Below are positions 35,052 to 43,100 of a stretch of DNA of 64,000 nucleotides, one piece after another. The stretch is from Aedoeadaptatus coxii. GTDB lineage: Bacteria > Bacillota > Clostridia > Tissierellales > Peptoniphilaceae. The translations under genes were made by a program, and so were the position numbers. Under the pieces are notes generated by a model. It made no database searches. It worked only from the letters and a program-made list of their open reading frames with translations, and was not told the origin of the DNA. The stretch lies in NCBI RefSeq assembly GCF_903819215.1, contig NZ_CAIJCT010000010.1, one strand, 5' to 3'. How positions within the stretch are numbered: the first letter of the stretch is position 1; each line of letters starts with the position of its first letter.

Positions 35052-36482
35052 TTATCCCTTTAAATACTTCATTAAGAGCTCGTTGGCCATTTGCGGATTT
35101 GCCTTTCCACGACTTTTCTTCATGACTTGGCCGACGAGGAAACCGACGACGCGATCCTTACCGTTTCTGAATTGCTCTACAGATTCGGGATTTTCGTCTA
35201 AAACTTCCTTTACGAAAGCTTCGATCTCAGAAGCATCTCCGATTTGAACGAGCCCTTCTTCTTCGATAATATCCTTCGGTTTCTTGCCTTCTTCGCACAT
35301 TTTGCGGAATACTTTTTTCCCTGCATTGTTATTGATCTTCGCCGATTTAATTTCATCGAGAAGATAGGCGAAATCTTTTGCTTCAAAGGGCACCGTCATG
35401 TCGCCGTCGTCGCTTACTTCAATGCGGCGTAAAAATTCCGTCATAAACCAATTGGACAGCATGTCGTAATCTTTAAAATGCTCCGCCACTTCTTCGTAAA
35501 AATCCGCGACAGTTTGAGTTGCACAAATAACCTTGGCGTCGTATTCTTTCAAACCGTAAGTTTCGATAAAGCGCTTTAATTTCGCATCGGGAAGTTCCGC
35601 CATATTGGAACGCACTTCGGCGATCCATTCATCGTCGATAAACAAGGGTCCGAGATCCCCTTCCGGCGCAAAACGATAGTCGCTTTCTGTGTATTTTATA
35701 CGCATGACGATGGTTTCGTTCACGCTGTCGTCCCAACGGCGCGTGGCGCGAAGTTCACTTTCGCCCTTTTCCATCATCTCGATTTGACGATTCACTTCGT
35801 AATCGATGGCCTTCTCGACGGCGCGGAAAGAGTTTAAATTCTTCACTTCACTAATGGCGCTGCGTTCGCCGGTTTCAGTGTCTTTAATATTGACATTGAC
35901 GTCGCATCGCAGGGAACCTTCTTCCATCTTGACGTCGGAAACGCCGAGATAGCGCAAGGTGTTGCGCAGTTTTTCCAGGAAAATTCGCGCTTCCTTCCCC
36001 GACGCCATGTCCGGGTCGGTTACGATTTCAATAAGGGGCACACCACAACGATTGTAGTCCATAAGGGTCGTGCCTTCGTCGGTGTGCAGACTCTTTCCCG
36101 TATCCTCTTCGATTTGAATTTGATGGATGCCGATCTTTTTCGCCTCTCCATCATCTCCTTCGATTTCAATATATCCGTGGTTTGCAACGGCTTCGTCGGT
36201 TTGGGTGATTTGATAACCCTTCGTAAGGTCCGGGTAGAAATAATTCTTTCTCGAGAAGGTACTCTTATGATTAATGGTCATATGGAAAGCCGTGGCGATT
36301 TCAATGGCGCGCTCCACAACCCCTTTATTGAGCACCGGCGTGGCACCGGGCATACCTAAACAAACGGGACATGTACAGGTGTTGGGCTCTCTGCCGTAGG
36401 CATTTTCGCAACCGCAAAATGCTTTGGTTTTCGTGGAAAGTTCCACGTGGATTTCCAGTCCGACAATGGTCTTGTAACGCAT
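35052..36482 (-). CDS. gatB: Asp/Glu-tRNA amidotransferase subunit B
   Basis: GatB, 476 residues, binds the misacylated tRNA and phosphorylates its acyl group in the GatCAB transamidation complex. It has GLEIHVELSTKTKAFCGC with Zn-type cysteines, TCPVCLGMPGATPVLN, and the C-terminal YqeY-like domain with VGFLVGQVMKKSRGKANPQ. Its start overlaps the gatA stop by 1 nt. Confidence 0.98.
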   Translation of the reverse strand: MRYKTIVGLEIHVELSTKTKAFCGCENAYGREPNTCTCPVCLGMPGATPVLNKGVVERAIEIATAFHMTINHKSTFSRKNYFYPDLTKGYQITQTDEAVANHGYIEIEGDDGEAKKIGIHQIQIEEDTGKSLHTDEGTTLMDYNRCGVPLIEIVTDPDMASGKEARIFLEKLRNTLRYLGVSDVKMEEGSLRCDVNVNIKDTETGERSAISEVKNLNSFRAVEKAIDYEVNRQIEMMEKGESELRATRRWDDSVNETIVMRIKYTESDYRFAPEGDLGPLFIDDEWIAEVRSNMAELPDAKLKRFIETYGLKEYDAKVICATQTVADFYEEVAEHFKDYDMLSNWFMTEFLRRIEVSDDGDMTVPFEAKDFAYLLDEIKSAKINNNAGKKVFRKMCEEGKKPKDIIEEEGLVQIGDASEIEAFVKEVLDENPESVEQFRNGKDRVVGFLVGQVMKKSRGKANPQMANELLMKYLKG

Positions 36483-37912
36483 TAGATATTCCCCTCCAAT
36501 TCTTTTGCCGTTTGAATGGCTTGAATGTCATTACCTTTCTTGGGAATGATTTGGATGCCTACGGGCAATTTATTTTTCTTCGTCGCCGGTACACTGATGC
36601 CGCCCGTACCGATTAAATTGACGGGTACTGTAAATAAATCCAGCATATAGATTTCAACCGGCGTCATGTCGTCGTCGATGGGTACTGCCACCGTCGGCGA
36701 GGTGGGGCAAAGAATAATATCGTGATTTTCAAAAACGCTATTAAATTCTTCGATCATCTTGTGGCGCATTTCCAAGGATTGCTCCCAATATTCTTTGGAA
36801 TGATCCATACTCATAATGTAGGAGCCGATCATAATGCGGCGTTTAACTTCCGTTCCGAAACCTTCGCTACGGGTGCGAACGTAAAGTTCTTCGATGTTGT
36901 CGTAATCGTCGGTGATGTAACCGTAATTAATACCGTCGTAACGGCTCATATTCGGTGCGATTTCACCGTTAACGAGAATATGATAAATGGCGATGGCAAG
37001 GTCTAAACTTCCGATATGAACGAATTCCACTTCTGCGCCCTTTGATTTCATAAAATCTACGGTATGAATAAAAGCTTCCCGCACCTCGTCTTGCACTTCG
37101 AATGTTTTAAAAACATCGGGAATAGCGACCTTTAAGCCGTTTAAGGATTTCGCATCTTTTTCTCTATCTAATTGTAAGGATTCGTTGCCGATGCAGGTGG
37201 CGTCGTGTAAATCCGATCCTTCTAAAATCGATAGGACATATTCCACATCGTCTACGCTTTTAGCGAGGACGCCCACTTGGTCGAATGTGTTCGCCATAGA
37301 GGCTACGCCGTAGCGTGAAATACTTCCGTGAGAAGGCTTCATGCCTACGAGCCCGCAAAAAGCTGCAGGTTGACGTACGGAACCGCCGGTATCGGTGCCG
37401 AGGCTTATGGCACAAAATTCCGCCGCAACCGATGCGGCACTGCCGCCGGAGCTACCGCCGGAAACACGTGTGGGATCGACGGGGTTCTTCGTTACGCCGT
37501 AATAGGAATACTTCGTGGAAGAGCCCATGGCGAATTCATCCATGTTCACTTTACCGATAAGAATGGCATCTTCCCGTTTCAATTTTTGGGTGACAATAGC
37601 GTCGTAGGGGGATACGAAATCATCGAGCATTTTAGATGCGCAGGTCATGCGCACATCTTTGACGGCGATATTGTCTTTAACCGATACAACGATACCCGCC
37701 ATTTTCCCGAGAGGTTCGCCTTTTTCTCGTTTTTCATCCAGCTCTTTCGCCTTGGCACGCGCCATATCTTCCATGACGGTAATAAAGACATTCAGTTCGC
37801 CGTCGTCGCGTTTAATTTTATCTAAATAGGCCTCGACCAGTTCGCTACAGGTAATGTCGCCTTTTAAAAACAACTCCCTGGTTTCCAGTCCGGTTTTTTG
37901 AATCAGGTTCAT
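36482..37912 (-). CDS. gatA: Asp/Glu-tRNA amidotransferase subunit A
   Basis: GatA, 476 residues, the amidase-signature glutaminase subunit that supplies ammonia. The catalytic Ser-cisSer-Lys residues lie in VSVKDNIAVKDV and GGSSGGSAASVAAEF, followed by SLGTDTGGSVRQPAAFCGLVG. It starts 9 nt after gatC in the order gatC-gatA-gatB. Confidence 0.98.
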   Translation of the reverse strand: MNLIQKTGLETRELFLKGDITCSELVEAYLDKIKRDDGELNVFITVMEDMARAKAKELDEKREKGEPLGKMAGIVVSVKDNIAVKDVRMTCASKMLDDFVSPYDAIVTQKLKREDAILIGKVNMDEFAMGSSTKYSYYGVTKNPVDPTRVSGGSSGGSAASVAAEFCAISLGTDTGGSVRQPAAFCGLVGMKPSHGSISRYGVASMANTFDQVGVLAKSVDDVEYVLSILEGSDLHDATCIGNESLQLDREKDAKSLNGLKVAIPDVFKTFEVQDEVREAFIHTVDFMKSKGAEVEFVHIGSLDLAIAIYHILVNGEIAPNMSRYDGINYGYITDDYDNIEELYVRTRSEGFGTEVKRRIMIGSYIMSMDHSKEYWEQSLEMRHKMIEEFNSVFENHDIILCPTSPTVAVPIDDDMTPVEIYMLDLFTVPVNLIGTGGISVPATKKNKLPVGIQIIPKKGNDIQAIQTAKELEGNI

Positions 37913-37921
37913 AGTCCCTCC

Positions 37922-38200
37922 TTAATCGACAAACTTAATAATTTCAAAATAGCCGTATTTCGTCTTAACGGCATTTTTCGTCGCGTCCTCGCGATCCAAC
38001 GAGGGACGAACTTCGTCGTCTCTTAAACGATTCGGCAATTTATTCGTATGGAAAGTAGGCGCACAATGAATATTCGCCTCTTTAATCGTATCGATCAGAT
38101 CCATGGTGTCGGAAAAACCTTTTACAATTCCGTCCAATTCCTCGTCGGTAAAATGTAATTTCGAAATTTCCGCAATATGTCTAATTTCTTCCTTTTTCAT
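37922..38200 (-). CDS. gatC: Asp/Glu-tRNA amidotransferase subunit C
   Basis: GatC, 92 residues, the small subunit that wraps GatA and GatB. It shows IRHIAEISKLHFTDEEL at the N-terminus and LRDDEVRPSLDREDATKNA in the C-terminal half. ATG 38200 is preferred because GGGGAG lies 7 nt upstream; ATG 38203 is a near alternative and ATG 38215 precedes the site. The start overlaps the ligA stop. Confidence 0.96.
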   Translation of the reverse strand: MKKEEIRHIAEISKLHFTDEELDGIVKGFSDTMDLIDTIKEANIHCAPTFHTNKLPNRLRDDEVRPSLDREDATKNAVKTKYGYFEIIKFVD

Positions 38201-40137
38201 CATCGGTCTCCCCATTTCTCATAAAATTCTGCTTCATTTACTATTTCCACGCCCAAGCTTCTGGCTTTGTCCACTTTACTCCCCGGATCGTCGCCTGCCA
38301 GAACGGCATCTGTCTTTTTGGAAACCGAACCCGTTACTTTTGCGCCGCGACGTTCGAGTGATTCCTTCACTTCATTTCTGGGTTTTGAAAGCGTGCCCGT
38401 CAAGACGAAAGTAAGGCCCTCCAGATCGCCGCCGGTTTGACGTTCTTCATATTGAATGTCGATCCCCGCATCTAAAAGATCCGCTACGTAATGGCCGATA
38501 ACGTCGTCGGTAAAAAATACGTGAATTTCACGCGCCGTTTCCGGGCCTATATCCTCAATGGTTTGAAGCTCATCCTCGTCGGCTTGTCGCAAGGCATCAA
38601 AATTTTTAAAGTGAGCAGCTAAGTCTCTTGCCGTCTTTATACCCACTCCGCCGATTCCTATGGCATAGAGGAAACGGTGAAAGGGAATCTTCTTGGATCC
38701 GTCGATCGCTTCCAGGAGATTGTTCGCCTTTTTCTCGCCGAAGCCTTCAAGTTTCAGCAGATCCTCCATCTTCAAGCCGTATATATCGGGAATCTCGTGT
38801 AAGAGCCCCGCTTCGATTAAGGCCGCCGCGGTTTTTTCGCTGAATCCGCGAATATCCATACCGTCGCGAGAGGCAAAGTGATCCATTCGGCGCACAAGTT
38901 GCGGTTCGCAACCGATGGTATTCGGGCAAAAACTGTGCACACCGTTTTGTACGAGTTCCGTGCCGCAGGCGGGGCATTTGGTAATCATGGGTATGGGTTC
39001 GCCCTCGTCGCCTACGCCCTTTAAAATTTCGGGAATGACGTCGTTACTGCGGCGAAGGAGTATCTGCCCACCTTTCAATACGCCCTTTCTTAGAATATCG
39101 TCGTAATTATTCAGCGTCGCCCTGGAGATCGTAACGCCGTCGATGTCCACCGGTTCGAGAATACCCGTAGGCGTCACCTTCCCCGTTCGACCGACGCCCC
39201 ATTCCACGTTTAGAAGTGTCGTCACTACTTCTTTCGCTTCAAATTTGTAGGCGATGGCCCATCTGGGAAACTTTACGGTATAGCCTAATCGTTCCCTTGC
39301 GGCGAGATCATTGATTTTGATGACGACGCCGTCGATCATAACGTCCAGCTTCGGCCGCACATGTTCCACTTCCTCGATGAAATCAAAAACGCCTTTAAAG
39401 TCATCGACGCGTCGAGTCATGGGATGAACGAGAAATCGCTGTTCTTTTAAAAAACCTTTAATTTCCTCGTCGGTTTTAAAATCCATTCCCTCGGCATAGG
39501 TTAAATTGTAAAGATAAGCCGTTAAATGGCGGCGGCGAGTTTCCTTAGGATCTAAATTTCTTAGAGCGCCGGCCGCGCCGTTGCGCGCATTTTTTAAAGG
39601 CTCTTCCGCCGTGCGATTGTACGCCTCTAAGGATTTATACGGCATGAGCCCTTCCCCTTGTACGATCAAATGCCCTTTAAAGGGAATGGTCAAGGGCACC
39701 GACGAAATCGTATAGACCTGTTCGGTGATTACCTCGCCGACGATGCCGTTGCCTCTTGTGACGGCTCGCGTCAGTTTGCCGTCGTCGTAGGTCAGCGAAA
39801 TGGTGAGGCCGTCAAATTTCAATTCCGCCATATAACCCTTCTTCGACGCCCCGGCTTCTTCCATGCGGTTCATCCATGCGGTAAGGGTTTCGTAATTTTG
39901 CGCCTTATCTAAAGAATAAAGCGGATATTCATGTTGGAATTTTTCGAATCCCTCCAGCAAATCACCGCCGACTCGACGGCTCGGCGAATCGAAGAGCACC
40001 TTGCCGGTGTCTCTTTCTTGGCGTAAAAGCTCATCGTACAAAGCGTCGTATTCTTTATCGCTTACGAGAGGATCGTCCAAAGTGTAATAGGCATGGGCCC
40101 ACGTATTCAGTTGATCGACTATCTCGCGCATGTCCAT
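38200..40137 (-). CDS. ligA: NAD-dependent DNA ligase
   Basis: Replicative NAD+ DNA ligase of 645 residues. The Ia domain and adenylation domain contain the nucleophile lysine in AELKFDG near residue 107. The OB fold is followed by a Cys4 zinc finger (CPACG...CPNTIGC), helix-hairpin-helix repeats (about 440-560) and a C-terminal BRCT domain (LEGLTFVLTGTLSKPRNEV). The start is ATG 40137 with AAGGAATAAC upstream. It is coupled to pcrA upstream and gatC downstream. Confidence 0.98.
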   Translation of the reverse strand: MDMREIVDQLNTWAHAYYTLDDPLVSDKEYDALYDELLRQERDTGKVLFDSPSRRVGGDLLEGFEKFQHEYPLYSLDKAQNYETLTAWMNRMEEAGASKKGYMAELKFDGLTISLTYDDGKLTRAVTRGNGIVGEVITEQVYTISSVPLTIPFKGHLIVQGEGLMPYKSLEAYNRTAEEPLKNARNGAAGALRNLDPKETRRRHLTAYLYNLTYAEGMDFKTDEEIKGFLKEQRFLVHPMTRRVDDFKGVFDFIEEVEHVRPKLDVMIDGVVIKINDLAARERLGYTVKFPRWAIAYKFEAKEVVTTLLNVEWGVGRTGKVTPTGILEPVDIDGVTISRATLNNYDDILRKGVLKGGQILLRRSNDVIPEILKGVGDEGEPIPMITKCPACGTELVQNGVHSFCPNTIGCEPQLVRRMDHFASRDGMDIRGFSEKTAAALIEAGLLHEIPDIYGLKMEDLLKLEGFGEKKANNLLEAIDGSKKIPFHRFLYAIGIGGVGIKTARDLAAHFKNFDALRQADEDELQTIEDIGPETAREIHVFFTDDVIGHYVADLLDAGIDIQYEERQTGGDLEGLTFVLTGTLSKPRNEVKESLERRGAKVTGSVSKKTDAVLAGDDPGSKVDKARSLGVEIVNEAEFYEKWGDR

Positions 40138-40138
40138 G

Positions 40139-42307
40139 TTATTCCTTCTTTCTTAAAGGTGCGATTTTAACATTTAACGTTTTAAGGCCTTTTCCCTCAA
40201 AGGCGATGACCGCTTCATCCCCTTTTAATTGCACGACCATTCCCTCGCCCCACTTTTTATGAATTAATTTATCGCCAATCGAAAATGTGACGTCGTTCGT
40301 TTCTTGAGGAGCGACTTTTGCCGCAGGCTTTACCGCCGTAGTACCTGTAAAGATGGCATGTCCGGATTTCTGATTTTTCTTCACCGGCTCGCTGTCCATT
40401 ATCTCGATGACATCTTCAAGCTCTTTAATAAAGCGGCTCTTAACGGCAGGTTTCCGTTGGCCGTAAAGGGTACGGGATTTAGCGGAAGACAAAAATAACT
40501 TTTCTTCCGCCCGGGTCATGGCCACATACATAAGCCTACGCTCTTCTTCCATTTCCTCTTCCGTATCGAAAGCCCTTGATGTAGGGAATAACCCTTCTTC
40601 CAAGCCGACGACGAAGACAATGGGAAATTCCAGCCCCTTCGCGCCGTGAATGGTCATAAGTTGTACGGAGCGATCTTCGTCTACCAGTTCATTTTTGTCG
40701 GAAATCAAACTGAGATTTCCCAAAAAATCCGTCAACGTCAAATCGGGATTACTCCTCTGAAATTCCGCCGCCGCGGATACAAATTCTTCCAGGTTTTCAA
40801 GTCGGGTTTCCGACATGACCGTATCTTCTTTTTTCAGCTCTTCGACATAATGGCTTTCAAATAACACGGCTTCCACCAATTCGCTTAAACTTAATTCCTC
40901 TTTTTTATTCATTAAAAGATGCATTAAATTTACGAATTGTTTAATGTTTTTCTGCGCGCGAATTTTTAAATCGTCATTTTCTTCGAGAGTCTCCATGACG
41001 GTAAAAAGATCCAGCCCGTGTTCATCGGCATAGGATTGGAGCTGATCCACCGTCGTATCGCCGATACCGCGCTTTGGCACATTGACGATGCGGCGCAGGT
41101 TGACATCATCCTTCGGGTTGTCGATCACCTGAAGATAGCCGATAACATCCTTGATTTCCATGCGATCGTAAAAGCGGAGACCGCCGACGACGCGGTAAGG
41201 AATTCCCTCGCGCATCAACGCTTCTTCAAAGCCGCGCGACTGAGCATTGGTTCTGTATAAAATCGCCATATCACCGAAAGATGCCCCTTTATAATTTAGA
41301 TGCATCATTTTTTGAATGACGGCCGTTTCCTCTTCGCTGCTATGGAAAAATTCCTTGAAGATAATGGGATCGCCGCCTTCTCGATCGGTCCAAAGATTTT
41401 TCTTTTTTAGGGCCGGATTGTTGGCGATTAGCGTGTTGGCACCTTTTAAAATCGGCGTCGTGGAGCGGTAATTTTGCTCCAATAAAATCGTGCGGGCACC
41501 CGGAAAATCTTTTTCAAAGGATAAAATATTCCCGATATCGGCACCTCGCCAACGGTAAATGGATTGGTCGTTGTCCCCCACCACCGTTAGGCCGATCGCT
41601 TTTTCAGAGAGCATTTTAACGAGTAAGTACTGAATATGGTTCGTGTCTTGGTATTCGTCTACAAAAACGTAGGCGAATTTTTGTTGGTACAATGCCAGCA
41701 CGTCCGGATGGTCTTGGAAAAGTTCCACGGTTTTGACGAGCAAATCGTCGAAATCCATGGCGTTGTTTTCCCGCTTCTTCTTTTCGTATAGACGATAGGC
41801 TTCCGCCATTTGCCGCTTGTGGAAATCGCCGAAATACATTTTCATCGCTTCATCCGGCGACATGCCTTCATTTTTCCAATTGGAAATTTGACTGAGTACG
41901 CCGAAAGGCTTAAACATTTCCTTGCTCATATTGAGCTCGTTCATACAGTCTTTCATTAACGTCTTTTGATCGGCGCTGTCGTAAATAGCGAAATTGGAAT
42001 CGTAGCCGATAGCGTCGCCGTTGCGCCTTAAAATTCGCACACACATGGAGTGGAACGTGCTGATCCACATGCCGTCGACGGAATAATCCAGTTGCTTCGC
42101 CACCCGATCCTTCATTTCCTTCGCCGCTTTATTGGTAAAGGTAATCGCCAAAATATGATAGGGCGATACGCGAAGATGCTCGATTAAATAAGCGATCTTC
42201 CCCGTGACCACGCGGGTCTTGCCGCTTCCCGCCCCTGCTAAGACGAGCAAAGGTCCTTCGGTGGCGAGAATCGCTTCCCGTTGACGATCATTATAACGAC
42301 TTAACAT
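40139..42307 (-). CDS. pcrA: ATP-dependent DNA helicase PcrA/UvrD
   Basis: Superfamily 1A 3'-5' helicase of 722 residues for repair and plasmid-type replication. Motifs in order: Q motif, Walker A LAGAGSGKTRV near residue 25, motif II VFVDEYQDTNHIQY, motif III GDNDQSIYRWRGA, motif IV LEQNYRSTTPIL, motif V IHGAKGLEFPIVFV and motif VI RRLMYVAMTRA. A C-terminal PcrA-type beta domain binds RNA polymerase in related species. ATG 42307 is preferred for family alignment; ATG 42322 is also possible. It begins shortly after tcdA. Confidence 0.97.
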   Translation of the reverse strand: MLSRYNDRQREAILATEGPLLVLAGAGSGKTRVVTGKIAYLIEHLRVSPYHILAITFTNKAAKEMKDRVAKQLDYSVDGMWISTFHSMCVRILRRNGDAIGYDSNFAIYDSADQKTLMKDCMNELNMSKEMFKPFGVLSQISNWKNEGMSPDEAMKMYFGDFHKRQMAEAYRLYEKKKRENNAMDFDDLLVKTVELFQDHPDVLALYQQKFAYVFVDEYQDTNHIQYLLVKMLSEKAIGLTVVGDNDQSIYRWRGADIGNILSFEKDFPGARTILLEQNYRSTTPILKGANTLIANNPALKKKNLWTDREGGDPIIFKEFFHSSEEETAVIQKMMHLNYKGASFGDMAILYRTNAQSRGFEEALMREGIPYRVVGGLRFYDRMEIKDVIGYLQVIDNPKDDVNLRRIVNVPKRGIGDTTVDQLQSYADEHGLDLFTVMETLEENDDLKIRAQKNIKQFVNLMHLLMNKKEELSLSELVEAVLFESHYVEELKKEDTVMSETRLENLEEFVSAAAEFQRSNPDLTLTDFLGNLSLISDKNELVDEDRSVQLMTIHGAKGLEFPIVFVVGLEEGLFPTSRAFDTEEEMEEERRLMYVAMTRAEEKLFLSSAKSRTLYGQRKPAVKSRFIKELEDVIEIMDSEPVKKNQKSGHAIFTGTTAVKPAAKVAPQETNDVTFSIGDKLIHKKWGEGMVVQLKGDEAVIAFEGKGLKTLNVKIAPLRKKE

Positions 42308-42324
42308 GGACCCTTTCCTCATTT

Positions 42325-43014
42325 CTACTTTCCAATAAGATCACGTACAACTTTCGATGCGATGAGTAAGCCCGATGCAGGCGGTACAAAGGAAATGCTC
42401 GCCGGGGAACGCTCCCCTTCCCCCTCTTCTTTATGAGGCGCTTCTTTAGAATAGACTACAGCATAATCTGCGATTCCTCTACGCTTCGTTTCTCTTCGCA
42501 TCACTTTTGCAAGAGGGCACATACTGGTTTTAGAGAGCATCGTTATTTCCAAAAGTTCGGGATGTAATTTATTACCCGCCCCCATGGCGGAAATAAAAGA
42601 CGTGTTTGCCTCTTGAGCCGATTGCGCTAAAAGCAATTTGGCGCTTACCTGATCCAAAGCGTCGATCGCATAATCATAGGACGCAAAATCGAATCGATCG
42701 ATGGTATCTTCGCTTACGCGCAAGGGATAGGCATGCACTCGGCTTTCGGGGAGTATGGATAAAAGCCTGTTTTTTAATGCGTCCACTTTTAATTCGCCGA
42801 CGGTTTCCATGGTCGCGACGAGCTGACGATTAATATTGGTCACATCTACTCGATCGAAGTCCACTATATCTATGGTGCCGATGCCCGAGCGCAGGAGCGC
42901 TTCGGCACAATGTCCTCCGACGCCGCCGATACCGAAGACGATGACGCGTTTTTCTTTTAGCATTTCCAGCGCTTCGTTTCCAATAAGCCACCGGGTTCTT
43001 AGAAATGGATCCAT
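42325..43014 (-). CDS. tcdA: tRNA threonylcarbamoyladenosine dehydratase (ThiF/MoeB family)
   Basis: E1-like enzyme of 229 residues that cyclises t6A37 of tRNA to ct6A. The ATP-binding loop is GIGGVGGHCAEALLRSGIG, followed by DIVDFDRVDVTNINRQ near residue 55 and YAIDALDQVSAKL near 115. The C-terminal MSKTSMCPLAKVMRRETKRRGI segment fits TcdA/CsdL rather than ThiF or MoeB. GGGGAGGAAAGT precedes ATG 43014. It heads the long operon down to cobQ. Confidence 0.9.
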   Translation of the reverse strand: MDPFLRTRWLIGNEALEMLKEKRVIVFGIGGVGGHCAEALLRSGIGTIDIVDFDRVDVTNINRQLVATMETVGELKVDALKNRLLSILPESRVHAYPLRVSEDTIDRFDFASYDYAIDALDQVSAKLLLAQSAQEANTSFISAMGAGNKLHPELLEITMLSKTSMCPLAKVMRRETKRRGIADYAVVYSKEAPHKEEGEGERSPASISFVPPASGLLIASKVVRDLIGK

Positions 43015-43043
43015 ACTTTCCTCCCCTACTGTTCTAACAACTC

Positions 43044-43073
43044 ATTATAACAAAAAAGCCCCGGCGAATACAA
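43044..43073 (-). promoter_or_regulatory. Promoter of tcdA, overlapping the upstream terminator
   Basis: On the minus strand TATAAT (43044-43049) with the TGn extension. A TTGTAT -35 at 43068-43073, 18 nt away, falls in the loop of the terminator hairpin of the SLH gene. Confidence 0.6.
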
Positions 43074-43087
43074 TTCGCCGAGACTTT
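43052..43087 (-). terminator. Terminator of the SLH surface protein gene
   Basis: A 15-bp stem (core CGGCGAAT/ATTCGCCG, two G-T pairs) with a TGT loop and six T residues on the minus strand, 14 nt after the stop. This is a strong terminator, as expected for an abundant surface-protein transcript. Confidence 0.88.
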
Positions 43088-43100
43088 CATTCAATTGGTA

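Noticed and set aside
37328..37825. 165-codon plus-strand frame inside gatA
   Set aside because: Antisense to a highly conserved gene; composition is that of a reversed reading frame.
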